From Chengkuizengella sp. SCS-71B (GTDB lineage: Bacteria > Bacillota > Bacilli > Paenibacillales > KCTC-33759): 64,000 bases of DNA. The notes under the pieces are model-generated. The model worked only from the letters and a program-made list of their open reading frames with translations. It was not told the DNA's origin and did no database searches. Each line of letters opens with the position of its first letter. Within the stretch, counting starts at the first letter, position 1. Position numbers and translations under genes: made by a program. Of the stretch, positions 18,418-27,950 are shown piece by piece. The DNA lies in assembly GCF_040100845.1 (NCBI RefSeq), contig NZ_JAZHSH010000001.1:2278501-2342500 (forward strand), given 5' to 3'.

Positions 18418-19569
18418 TTGTATTATCGTCAAATGGGCTCGATTCCAAAGAAACGTCATATACAATATAAAAAAGAAGATCACTCACTTTTTCGAGAGCA
18501 AGTAATGGGTACGAAAGGTTTTTCAGGTACACAATCCATCTTATATCATTACAATATGCCTACCATAGTTAAGGAATCAAAAATATATCCAACAAATAAA
18601 ATAAAGTATGAGGAAGACACTCCATTAAAACACAGACATTTGTTAACAGAAAAGTGTGGAAAGCATAAAGATGCTGTATTAGGACGGGAATATTTGTTAG
18701 GAAATGATGATTTAGTTATTGGAGTGGTCAAACCTACAGAAGAAATGGAGTACTATTATCGGAGTGGTGATGGTGACGAGTTATTATTTGTACATCATGG
18801 TTCAGGAAAAATTGAAACGATATTTGGCAGTATTTTTTATAAAGAAGGGGATTATATCGTTATACCTATAGGGACGATTTATCGTGTTCTACCAGACACT
18901 GGAAAAAAGCAAACACTTCTCATCGTTGAAGCAAGCAGTCAAATAACCACTCCTAGAAGATATCGGAATGAATACGGGCAATTGCTCGAACATAGTCCAT
19001 TTTGTGAGCGAGATATCCACGGACCTGAAAAATTAGAAACATTCGATCAGACGGGAGAGTACACTGTTTTAACGAAATCAAGAGGAATGATAACTGATCA
19101 TACGTTTAATCATCATCCACTTGATGTCATTGGCTGGGACGGATATTTATATCCTTGGAAATTTAGCATTCATGATTTTGAACCCATTACGGGACGCATT
19201 CATCAACCACCGCCAGTGCATCAAACTTTTGAAGGTCATAATTTTGTGATTTGCTCGTTTGTTCCTAGACTCTATGATTATCATCCTGATGCTATTCCAG
19301 CACCTTACTACCATAGCAATGTAAACAGCGATGAGGTCCTTTATTATGTTGATGGTAATTTTATGAGTCGTAAAGGAGTAACTGAAGGCTCGATAACTCT
19401 TCATCCTAGTGGCATACCACATGGACCCCATCCTGGGAAAATAGAAGGCAGCATTGGCAAAAAAGAAACAGCAGAACTTGCTGTCATGATTGATACCTTT
19501 AAACCATTAAAGGTTGTATCTGAAGCAACACGATTTGAAGATCATGAATACATGTCAAGTTGGATCTAA
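18418..19569 (+). CDS. hmgA: Homogentisate 1,2-dioxygenase
   Basis: Fe(II) cupin enzyme opening the ring of homogentisate to maleylacetoacetate. The bicupin architecture is visible: an N-terminal barrel (DELLFVHHGSGKIET near residue 120) and a catalytic barrel with PPPVHQTF, the metal-binding YYHSNVNSDEVLYY region and HPSGIPHGPHPG. 383 residues, as in other Firmicutes. It begins with TTG behind GGGGGAGGGG. It is the last gene of the operon and a clear terminator follows. Three of the four genes use non-ATG starts with unusually strong ribosome binding sites. Confidence 0.93.
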   Translation: MYYRQMGSIPKKRHIQYKKEDHSLFREQVMGTKGFSGTQSILYHYNMPTIVKESKIYPTNKIKYEEDTPLKHRHLLTEKCGKHKDAVLGREYLLGNDDLVIGVVKPTEEMEYYYRSGDGDELLFVHHGSGKIETIFGSIFYKEGDYIVIPIGTIYRVLPDTGKKQTLLIVEASSQITTPRRYRNEYGQLLEHSPFCERDIHGPEKLETFDQTGEYTVLTKSRGMITDHTFNHHPLDVIGWDGYLYPWKFSIHDFEPITGRIHQPPPVHQTFEGHNFVICSFVPRLYDYHPDAIPAPYYHSNVNSDEVLYYVDGNFMSRKGVTEGSITLHPSGIPHGPHPGKIEGSIGKKETAELAVMIDTFKPLKVVSEATRFEDHEYMSSWI

Positions 19570-19599
19570 AAGCATTCATTTAAATTTTATATCATTGTT

Positions 19600-19640
19600 A
19601 AAAGCATAAGCGCATATTGCTTATGCTTTTAATTTTGCTT
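19600..19640 (+). terminator. Terminator of the homogentisate operon
   Basis: AAAAGCATAAGC (19600-19611) pairs with GCTTATGCTTTT (19619-19630), followed by AATTTTG. Confidence 0.85.
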
Positions 19641-19842
19641 ATACACATAGCCCTTTTTTAAGAATCATTACAGACGACCATACGTTACTCCTTTACGTTT
19701 CATATAAATATATATAGTAGGTAAATTTATATAAGCAGAAATAATAGGTGTGACCCTAAGGGTCAAATCATTCACATACTCTTTTTCTGCTATATGAAAA
19801 ATAAAACTAACAAATAACAAAGAATAGAGGTAGGATGATAAC

Positions 19843-21183
19843 ATGCCTTTTAATAATAAAACAGAAGTCAAACAATTTGAGTTCGTTACTCCTGCAAATA
19901 GTCCCGGTTCGGGAGAAGAGATTTCAGATAACTCTGCTAACCCTACTGTTGTGGCAGAAATTACTTTTGACTGTTTAAACCCAGGGGATACCATATGGCT
20001 GAACAGTATTTTTCATTTAACTAATAATCAGAGCACAGAAGAACCTATCATAGATCATGCCATATTAAAAAATAATGTACCGATTTATACTGCGCAAACA
20101 GAAATAGATAGTTCTAGTGACGATAATATAGGACAAATATTTTCAGAAGAAACTGTAGATGTCATTACCAATCTAGAAAAAAATGTAACTTATAAGGTGG
20201 TTGTGAGTACACCAAGTATAAATGGTACGGATGTTTTTTTATTCGGTCCGATTACGTTTACCGGTACTCGATTTGCCAAAGGGAAAAATAGTTTACCGTT
20301 TAATAAAACAGAAGTTAAACAATTTGAGTTCGTTACCCCTGCAAATAGTCCCGGTACGGGAGAAGAGATTTCTGATAACTCTGCTAACCCTACTGTTGTG
20401 GCAGAAATTACTTTTGACTGCTTAAACCCAGGGGATCGCATTTGGCTGAACAGTATTTTTCATATAACTAATAATCAGGGTGCAGAAGAACCTATCATAG
20501 ATCATGCCATATTAAAAAATAATGTGCCGATTTATACTGCGCAAACAGAAATAGATAGTCTTGGTGATGATAATATAGGACAAATATTTTCAGAAGAAAC
20601 TGTAGATGTTATTACCAATCTAGAAAAAAATGTAACTTATAAGGTGGTTGTGAGTACACCAAGTATAAATGGTACGGAAGTTTTTTTATTCGGTCCTATT
20701 ACGTTTACTGGTACTCAATTTACCAAAGGGAAAAAGTGCGTAGCTTTTAATAAAACAGAAGTCAAACAATTTAAATTCGTTACCCCTGCAAATAGTCCTG
20801 GTACAGGAATAGAGATTTCAGATAACTCTGCTAGCCCTACTGTTGTGGCAGAAATTACTTTTGACTGTTTAAACCCAGGGGATCGCATTTGGCTGAACAG
20901 TATTTTTCATTTAACTAATAATCAGGGCGATGAACTTATCATAGATCATGCCATATTAAAAAATAATGTGCCGATTTATACTGCGCAAACAGAAATAGAT
21001 GATACGGATGATGATAGTATAGGACAAATATTTTCAGAAGAAACTGTAGATGTCATTACCAATTTAGAAAAAAATGTAACTTATAAGGTGGTTGTGAGTG
21101 CACCAAGTATAAATGGTACGGATGTTTTTTTATTCGGTCCTATTACGTTTACCGGTACTCGATTTATCAACGGGAAAAAGTAA
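19843..21183 (+). CDS. Three-fold tandem-repeat protein, possible spore-surface or secreted beta-sandwich
   Basis: I do not recognise a named family. The 446 residues are three nearly identical copies of a unit of about 148 residues, starting near 1, 151 and 300. Each begins FNKTEVKQFEFVTPANSPG, continues with an ANPTVVAEITFDCLNPGD strand pair, and ends VFLFGPITFTGTRF. Alternating hydrophobic residues and many Asn/Thr residues suggest a jelly-roll or similar beta-sandwich per unit. There is one conserved Cys per unit (FDCLNPGD), with an extra Cys at the start of unit 3. There is no signal peptide and no anchor. Surface proteins of spores often lack signal peptides, which is my basis for suggesting that location. 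GAGGTAGGATG precedes the ATG, and a terminator follows. It is monocistronic. Confidence 0.7.
   Translation: MPFNNKTEVKQFEFVTPANSPGSGEEISDNSANPTVVAEITFDCLNPGDTIWLNSIFHLTNNQSTEEPIIDHAILKNNVPIYTAQTEIDSSSDDNIGQIFSEETVDVITNLEKNVTYKVVVSTPSINGTDVFLFGPITFTGTRFAKGKNSLPFNKTEVKQFEFVTPANSPGTGEEISDNSANPTVVAEITFDCLNPGDRIWLNSIFHITNNQGAEEPIIDHAILKNNVPIYTAQTEIDSLGDDNIGQIFSEETVDVITNLEKNVTYKVVVSTPSINGTEVFLFGPITFTGTQFTKGKKCVAFNKTEVKQFKFVTPANSPGTGIEISDNSASPTVVAEITFDCLNPGDRIWLNSIFHLTNNQGDELIIDHAILKNNVPIYTAQTEIDDTDDDSIGQIFSEETVDVITNLEKNVTYKVVVSAPSINGTDVFLFGPITFTGTRFINGKK
19843..21183 (+). repeat. Three direct DNA repeats of about 445 bp
   Basis: Units begin at about 19843, 20293 and 20740. Long stretches are identical at DNA level, including synonymous positions, so the copies arose recently or are kept alike by gene conversion. 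Differences cluster in short acidic loops such as the variable SSSDD/SLGDD/DTDDD segment. Confidence 0.9.
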
Positions 21184-21194
21184 GACGTTGGAAA

Positions 21195-21236
21195 AAGCCT
21201 AATTTTCTCAAAATAAATACGAGAAATTAGGCTTTA
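21195..21236 (+). terminator. Terminator after the three-repeat gene
   Basis: AAGCCTAATTTTCTC pairs with GAGAAATTAGGCTT across a short AT-rich loop, followed by TTTA. Confidence 0.75.
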
Positions 21237-21277
21237 CGCTGTAAAATCCAATGATTGCTAACTCTACATATGATATA

Positions 21278-21335
21278 AACACCCTATTGATAGACTTATT
21301 TGCTTGACATGTCTAATGAATAGGGTGTTATTTTG
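21278..21335 (+). terminator. Terminator-like hairpin before the ABC operon
   Basis: AACACCCTATT (21278-21288) pairs exactly with AATAGGGTGTT (21319-21329), followed by ATTTTG. A smaller AGAC/GTCT pairing can form inside the loop. It may back up the previous terminator. Confidence 0.6.
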
Positions 21336-21367
21336 ATGAAAATTTGAATGATTTAGTGTGGATAATG

Positions 21368-21410
21368 TTGACAACAAAATAAACTTAGTGTACTATGTAA
21401 CTAGATCACT
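21368..21410 (+). promoter_or_regulatory. Promoter and dyad operator of the GntR/ABC operon
   Basis: TTGACA (21368-21373), a 17-bp spacer and TACTAT (21391-21396). A 24-bp dyad at 21387-21410, with AGTG at one end and CACT at the other around an AT-rich centre, covers the -10 box. YtrA-type GntR repressors bind such sites. A near copy with its own promoter lies at 29295-29337. Confidence 0.8.
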
Positions 21411-21452
21411 AAAACAATAAAACACATTAATACATGTTTGAGGAGGATTTAT

Positions 21453-22262
21453 ATGGATTCTTGGATAGGATTATTAAAAAAAGACTTTTTATTAATGAAA
21501 AACAGATTATTGGTTTTTTTATTAATTGATTTAGCTGTATTTGCCTTAGGTTGGTATTTGCATATTCGTGAAATCGGATTTGTTCAACAACCAAACATAA
21601 ATTGGGTGTTGGATGATAATGATTTGATCAAATTTATACCACTCGTAATAGCTATGGCAATACATGTGCTTTTTATAGGGAATTACATTTTGATGAGTTT
21701 AAACAAAGAAGGGAAACAGTTACATTTGTGGCTTCACAATCCACAGTCAGCAATTGTTTTGTTAGGAAGCAAATTAGTGAACGGTTTCATTGCATTGATT
21801 GTATCTTTAGGTGTGTTAATCACTCTTACGACTATCAATCTAATTCCTTTTTTATCTGAATTGAGTTTTTATCTAGGAGACTTAACAAAATTGCTACTTT
21901 ATTTCGTAGTTAATATTATTTTTTTATCACTTTTAATCGGTATATGTTTCATGTTTTTTTGGACGATTTATCATGTACTTAAAAGTCGAATTGGTAGATG
22001 GAGTGTGTTAGTGATTATCGTTCTCATTAATTTATTCATATGGATTTTTGCAAGTTTTGAAAGCACTGCTATTTATGATCAATTGATTCTATGGGGTGAA
22101 TATAATCTTGAGTTTTCAACACTTGAATTTATTAACCACAATGATGAGGAATTTGGAGAGAAGGTTAGCAATCATTTAGGTGAAAACTTGTTTGATGCTT
22201 TAATAGGTGTTTTATTCTTTGTAGTTGCAGCATGGTTGATAGAAAAGAAGGTCGAGGTGTAA
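21453..22262 (+). CDS. ABC transporter permease of a YtrA-type operon
   Basis: Integral membrane subunit. Six hydrophobic segments are visible across 269 residues, and an N-terminal DSWIGLLKKDFLLMKNR cytoplasmic lead-in is typical of BcrB/YtrC-like permeases. The start at ATG 21453 follows AGGAGG with ideal spacing; a longer frame from 21438 would include the ribosome binding site itself. It is the first gene of a three-gene operon with a GntR regulator and an ATPase. Family precedent suggests export or response to cell-envelope stress or peptide antibiotics. The substrate is unknown. Confidence 0.8.
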   Translation: MDSWIGLLKKDFLLMKNRLLVFLLIDLAVFALGWYLHIREIGFVQQPNINWVLDDNDLIKFIPLVIAMAIHVLFIGNYILMSLNKEGKQLHLWLHNPQSAIVLLGSKLVNGFIALIVSLGVLITLTTINLIPFLSELSFYLGDLTKLLLYFVVNIIFLSLLIGICFMFFWTIYHVLKSRIGRWSVLVIIVLINLFIWIFASFESTAIYDQLILWGEYNLEFSTLEFINHNDEEFGEKVSNHLGENLFDALIGVLFFVVAAWLIEKKVEV

Positions 22263-22265
22263 AAA

Positions 22266-22634
22266 ATGGAGGATTTTCAAGCCACAAAACCAATATATAT
22301 GCAGTTAGTGGATCGTATTAATCATAAAATAGTACGGAATGAATTACGTGCAGGAGAGAAATTGAAATCAGTTCGAGATATGGCTGTTGAATCCGGAGTG
22401 AACCCAAATACTGTACAACGTACGTATAGTGAGTTAGAAAGGATGGATATTGTGGAAACGAAAAGAGGTCAGGGGACATTTGTTACGAAAGATGAAATGA
22501 AATTAAATCAATTGAGAGATAATTTGAAAAACGAACATATCTCAAGGTTTATATCTCAAATGGCAGACATGGGATTTACTAAAGATGAGATGGTGCAGGG
22601 TTTAAAAGATTACATTGAACAGGAAGGAGAATAA
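22266..22634 (+). CDS. GntR-family regulator, YtrA type
   Basis: Short GntR regulator with an N-terminal winged helix (PIYMQLVDRINHKIVRNEL, then GEKLKSVRDMAVESGVNPNTVQRTYSELE) and only a short helical dimerisation tail, the layout of the YtrA subfamily. 122 residues. Its ribosome binding site GAGGTG lies inside the end of the permease gene, 3 bp away, so translation is coupled. It probably represses its own operon through the 21387-21410 dyad and may also act at 29314-29337. Confidence 0.92.
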   Translation: MEDFQATKPIYMQLVDRINHKIVRNELRAGEKLKSVRDMAVESGVNPNTVQRTYSELERMDIVETKRGQGTFVTKDEMKLNQLRDNLKNEHISRFISQMADMGFTKDEMVQGLKDYIEQEGE

Positions 22635-22635
22635 A

Positions 22636-23331
22636 ATGATTACATTTGAAAATGTTTCAAAAAGTTATTTAACACAAAAAGCATTAAATGACATAAATCT
22701 TAGTTTACCAAAAGGAAAAATCATAGGCATCATTGGAGAAAATGGAAGTGGAAAATCAACGATGTTGAAGTTAATGGCTGGTTTAATACGTCCAACAAAA
22801 GGATCAGTGAAAGTGAACAATATTCCAGTAAACCGAAAAATATGTGAAATAGTCACTTATTTATCAGAACTTGATGCATATTATGTCATGTACACTGTTA
22901 AACAAACGATTGATTTCTTTTCCACTCAATTTAAGGATTTTGATTTAAATAAAGCATATAAAATCATGACATTTATGAAATTAAACCCAGATCAAAAAGT
23001 AAAAAACCTATCAAAAGGAAATAGAGGACGTCTAAGAATTGTATTGTCTCTAGCGAGAGATGTCCCCTATATTATTTTAGATGAACCTTTCTCAGGATTA
23101 GACCCTATGGTAAGGGAATCCGTAGTCAAAGGATTGCTTTCTTATATCGATCTGGAGAATCAAACAATAATTATTACAACCCATGAAATTCAAGAGGTGG
23201 AAGCGCTTCTGGATATGATAGTCGTGATTCGTAAAGGTCAAATTCTAGATATGAAAGAAGTAGAGCAATTGCATGAAAAAGAACAAAAGAGCGTTGTAGA
23301 ATGGTTGAAAAAAGTATATGAGGCTAGTTAG
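22636..23331 (+). CDS. ABC transporter ATP-binding protein
   Basis: ATPase partner of the upstream permease. Walker A GENGSGKST is at residues 34-42 from the ATG at 22636, a signature-like LSKGNRGR is present, Walker B with catalytic Glu is YIILDEP, and the H-loop is THE. The ATG at 22636 follows AGGAAGGAGA, one base after the GntR stop. An upstream frame extension overlapping that gene is unlikely to be used. 231 residues, typical of YtrB/BcrA-type exporters. Last gene of the operon. Confidence 0.92.
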   Translation: MITFENVSKSYLTQKALNDINLSLPKGKIIGIIGENGSGKSTMLKLMAGLIRPTKGSVKVNNIPVNRKICEIVTYLSELDAYYVMYTVKQTIDFFSTQFKDFDLNKAYKIMTFMKLNPDQKVKNLSKGNRGRLRIVLSLARDVPYIILDEPFSGLDPMVRESVVKGLLSYIDLENQTIIITTHEIQEVEALLDMIVVIRKGQILDMKEVEQLHEKEQKSVVEWLKKVYEAS

Positions 23332-23405
23332 CTATATTAAGTAGGTGGCTCATATATTGAGTCATCTACTAAAATAATTCAAATTGCTATCTTGGGAGGT
23401 GAATT

Positions 23406-24401
23406 ATGAAAGCGATTGTTTATGAAAAATACGGACCACCGGAAGTTTTACAACTAGGAGAGGTAGAAAAACCTATCCCCAAGGACAATGAAGTACTGAT
23501 AAGAATATATGCGACTACGGTTACGGCAGAGGACCCGAAACAGAGAGGTTTTACATTTCCACCTCTGTTTTGGCTCCCCACGGGAATATTATTTGGATTT
23601 AGAAAACCTAAAAAAAAGATACTGGGATTTGAGCTTGCAGGGGAAGTAGAGTCATTAGGTAAATCAGTAAAACGTTTTAAAAAAGGGGATCAAGTTTTTG
23701 GTTATACCGGTCTCAGCTTTGGAGCTTATGCCGAGTATAAATGTATGCCTGAAAGTGGATTGATAGCATTAAAACCTGCCAATATAACTTATGAAGAAGC
23801 CGCCTCTGCTCCCAATGGGGCATTAAGTGCGTTAGTTTACCTTAGAAATAAAGGAAAAATTCAGAACGGAGAGAAAGTTCTTATTTATGGTGCTTCTGGA
23901 TCAGTAGGTACTTTTGCGGTTCAACTTGCCAAGTACTTTGGGGCAGAAGTTACTGGTGTTTGTAGTACTGCAAATTTAGAACTGGTGAAATCTCTCGGAG
24001 CTGATAAGGTTATTGATTATACGAAAGAGGATTTTACTCTATCTGGTGAGACTTATGATATTATTTTTGACACGGTGGGTAAGAGTTCATTTTCTCAAAG
24101 TAAAAGCTCACTAAATCAAAATGGACGCTATCTCTTAACACATTTTGGTCTAACAAATATTTTTCAAATGCTATGGACTTCAATGATAGGTAACAAGAAA
24201 GTAATAGGTACTGCAGCAAATTTTAGCTGGAAACTTGAAGATTTAAATCTTCTCAAAGATCTTTACGAATCTGGAAAGATAAAATCTGTCATAGATAGGC
24301 ACTACCCATTGGAAGAAACCGTGGAAGCTCATAAGTATGTAGAAAAAGGACACAAGCGGGGAAATGTAGTTTTAACTCTGGAAAACCTTCATATGCTCTA
24401 A
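23406..24401 (+). CDS. Zinc-independent MDR-family quinone oxidoreductase/alcohol dehydrogenase-like protein
   Basis: Medium-chain dehydrogenase/reductase lacking the structural-zinc cysteines, hence of the quinone-oxidoreductase (QOR/ZADH2-like) branch using NADPH. N-terminal GroES-like fold with [12 protein letters not shown], then a Rossmann domain with [15 protein letters not shown] near residues 158-172. 331 residues. GGGAGGTG precedes the ATG. The substrate is unknown, quinones or enones by family precedent. The ABC operon lies 75 bp upstream and may read through. Confidence 0.88.
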   Translation: MKAIVYEKYGPPEVLQLGEVEKPIPKDNEVLIRIYATTVTAEDPKQRGFTFPPLFWLPTGILFGFRKPKKKILGFELAGEVESLGKSVKRFKKGDQVFGYTGLSFGAYAEYKCMPESGLIALKPANITYEEAASAPNGALSALVYLRNKGKIQNGEKVLIYGASGSVGTFAVQLAKYFGAEVTGVCSTANLELVKSLGADKVIDYTKEDFTLSGETYDIIFDTVGKSSFSQSKSSLNQNGRYLLTHFGLTNIFQMLWTSMIGNKKVIGTAANFSWKLEDLNLLKDLYESGKIKSVIDRHYPLEETVEAHKYVEKGHKRGNVVLTLENLHML

Positions 24402-24464
24402 GCAAACATAGTAACACTAATGTAATAGTAAGCAAATAAAATTTTATGATTAAACAGTTAACAG

Positions 24465-24492
24465 AAAGAGCGTAGAATTACGTTCTTTTTTT
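24465..24492 (+). terminator. Terminator after the oxidoreductase
   Basis: AAAGAGCGTA (24465-24474) pairs with TACGTTCTTT (24479-24488) with one G-U pair, followed by Ts. The rest up to 24693 has no gene. Confidence 0.8.
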
Positions 24493-24693
24493 GATCGGAA
24501 AATATCATCCAAATGTGCTAGGGAAGGGATACAGGATGATAAAAAAGAGTTACTAAAAATCACGCGTAGCATCGACTTTTGCACCTCTAATTAAATTTAT
24601 TTCTTTATGAGAATGTTTAATTCCTATGCCTCATAACGTATTAAAAGGTTCTTTAATTTGATTGTTCACATCAAGAGAAGAGGAGTGATGTAA

Positions 24694-27600
24694 ATGAGCA
24701 GTAGCTGTAATCGAGAAGCGACAGGTTCTTGTGCCACAGCTTTCGGAAGAAATACGATAGCTAGTGGAGATAACTCTTTCGCTGAGGGGAGAGGTACGAC
24801 ATCAGACGGGGAAAATTCCCATGCAGAAGGAAGAAGTACAGTATCTAGCGGAGATGCTTCACATACTGAGGGAAGAAATACAGCAGCAAGGGGTGATAAT
24901 GCTCATGCGGAAGGAAAAGACACCGTAGCACAAGGGGATAATTCTCATGCGGAAGGAGAAGGAACACAGGCGACTGGAACAGCCTCACATGCAGAAGGAG
25001 CAAGTTCAAAAGCGAAGGGGATACAATCTCATGCAGAAGGAGATTGTACAACGGCAGATGGAAGTTACTCACACTCAGAGGGAACTAAAACGAATGCTGA
25101 AGGGGAAGCATCCCACTCGGAAGGGAGAAATACTACATCCAGTGGAGATTATGCACATGCTCAAAACAGAGATACCGTAGCACAAGGGGATAATTCTACC
25201 GCGGAAGGGTTAGGTTCTCTTGCCAGAGGGCTGAACAGTCATGCAGAAGGATATATTACACAGGCGGATGGAGAAAATGCTCATTCTGAAGGCAGAAAAA
25301 CAACAGCAAGTGGTGATAATGCACATGCTCAAAACAGAGATACCGTAGCGCAAGGGGATAATTCTACTGCCGAAGGGTTAGGTTCTCTTGCCAGAGGGTT
25401 GAACAGTCATGCAGAAGGATATATTACACAGGCGGATGGAGAAAATGCTCATTCTGAAGGTAGAAATACAAAGGCAACAGGAAATAATTCTCATGCGGAA
25501 GGAATTGACACGCTTGCTCAAGGAGATCGATCTCATGCAGAAGGAGAGGGAACGACAGCAACAGGAATCGGTGCTCATGCCGAGGGAACAGCTACAGTTG
25601 CCTCTGGTGAACAAGCTCATGCGGAAGGTGTTGCTACTATAGCTTCTGGAGATTTTTCTCATGCGGAAGGAGTACGTTCGGAAGCAAATGGAAATAGATC
25701 CCATGCAGAAGGGGATACAGCAATAGCTGAGGGAACAACTTCTCATGCTGAAGGAATTGCTACTAGAGCTTCTGGAGATTTTTCTCATGCTGAAGGAGTG
25801 TTTACGCAAGCAATTGGGGAAAGGTCCCATGCGGAAGGAGATGGAACACAAGCATTAGGAATAACTTCTCATGCGGAAGGACTTGGTACTAGAGCTTTTG
25901 GAGACTTTTCTCATGCCGAAGGAACATTTACAGAAGCAATTGGAGAAAGATCCCATGCGGAAGGCGATGCAACAGTAACTTCGGGAAGAGCTTCTCATGC
26001 CGAAGGTAGTGGAACAACTGCAGAAGGTTTTGCGTCCCATGCGGAAGGATGTAATACGTTAGCTTCTGAAGATTGCTCTCACGCAGAAGGTAGATCCACA
26101 AATGCTCAAGGTATGAACTCCCATGCAGAAGGGCGGTCAACAACTGCAGGAGGTATGAATAGCCATGCGGAAGGAGATTTTACAACAGCAGAAGGAGAAG
26201 CTTCTCATACGGAAGGGCGGTTAACAATAGCAGGAGGAGACTTTTCTCATGCGGAAGGAGAAGGGACAGTAGCTGAAGGTGTTGCTTCTCATGCAGAAGG
26301 GCTAAGAACAACTGCAAGTGGTTCGAGTAGTCATGCGGAAGGAGATTTTACAACAGCAGAAGGGGGAGCTTCTCATACGGAGGGGCGGTTAACAACAGCA
26401 GAAGGAAACTTTTCTCATGCGGAAGGAGAAGGGACAGTAACTGAAGGTGTTGCTTCTCATGCCGAAGGGCTGAGAACAACTGCAAGAGGTTCGAATAGTC
26501 ATGCAGAAGGAAGAGACACCGTAGCTGAAGGTGTTGCTTCTCATGCCGAAGGGCTGAGAACAACTGCAAGAGGTTCGGATAGTCATGCGGAAGGAAGAGA
26601 CACCGTAGCACAAGGTGATCATTCTCATGCGGAAGGAAGAGACACCGTAGCACAAGGTGATCATTCTCATGCGGAAGGATCTAATACTCAAGCCAATGGT
26701 CTCTTTTCCCATGCCGAAGGATCTAATACTCAAGCTAATGGGACAGCTTCCCATGCCGAAGGAATCGAAACGATAGCCTCTTTTTCCGCTCATGCCGAAG
26801 GTAGATTCACAAATGCTCAAGGTATTGGCTCCCATGCGGAAGGAGAGGAGACTTTAGCCTTGTTCAATAACGCCCATGCCGAAGGAATCTTAACGACAGC
26901 GAGAGGTAGGAACTCTCACGCCGAAGGAGAGGGAACTTTGGCGTTTGGTGCCGGTTGCCATGCGGAAGGGTTTAGTACTGAAGCTCGTGGTTTTAATACC
27001 CACGCTGAAGGATCAGAAACAACTGCAGGAGGATTTAATACTCATGCTGAAGGAGAATCTACTACTTCCGAAAGTTTTGCTTCTCATGCGGAAGGGGCTT
27101 TTACATTAGCAGCTGCAGGTCAATCTCACGCCGAAGGTTTGAGGACCATGGCAACACATGTTGCTGCTCATGCTGAGGGAGTTGATACAATTGCTTCTGG
27201 TGTATATTCTCATGCGGAAGGAAATTCTAATGAAGCCAGTGGAGAAGCTGCCCATGCTGAGGGATTTAGGACAGTAGCTGGAGCGTTTGCTTCTCATGCC
27301 GAAGGATTTGGAACAACAACTAATAATGGGAGTGCTCATGCTGAAGGATTTTTAACAATAGCAAATTCAATTAGCTCCCATGCCGAAGGAAGTAGGACGA
27401 TAGCTGAGGGAGAAGCTTCTCATGCTGAAGGAGAAGGGACAGTAGCTGAAGGTATAAATTCCCACACTGAAGGGCTATTTACAACTGCAAGAGGTTCCAA
27501 TAGTCATGCGGAAGGTAATGGATCTGAATCATTGGGAGATAATTCTCATGCAGAGGGATTACTAACAGAAGCGGTAGGATTAGCTTCTCATGCAGAAGGT

Positions 27601-27950
27601 TGTAATACAATAGCTTCTGAAGACTGCTCCCACGCCGAAGGTAGTGGAACAACTGCAAGAGGTATGAATAGCCATGCTGAAGGGTTATTAACAAGTGCAA
27701 GAGGTATGAATAGCCATGCTGAAGGTAGTGATACAACAGCAAGGGGAATAAATGCCCATGCTGAAGGAGAAGGGACGATAGCTGAAGGTATTGCGTCCCA
27801 TGCCGAAGGTTGTAATACGGTAGCTTTAGATGATTGTTCTCACGCTGAAGGAGATGGAACAAGAGCTGAAGGTTTTGCTTCTCATGCGGAAGGTTGTAAT
27901 ACAATTGCCTCTGGTGAATGCTCTCATGCAGAAGGAAACGGTACAGATAC
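24694..27950 (+). repeat. 42-bp coding tandem repeat array
   Basis: About 77 units encode 14 residues each. Most of the array is diverged at DNA level, but some blocks are nearly identical. One example is the repeated segment beginning at the two AHAQNRDTVAQ occurrences (about 25150 and 25320), and others are the TTARGS-SHAEGRDTVAEG blocks near 26480-26600. The array therefore grows by unequal exchange of multi-unit blocks. Confidence 0.9.

Noticed and set aside
24694-27950. Regular 42-bp spacing suggesting a CRISPR-like array
   Set aside because: The repeats are contiguous and coding with no unique spacers, and no cas genes are present.
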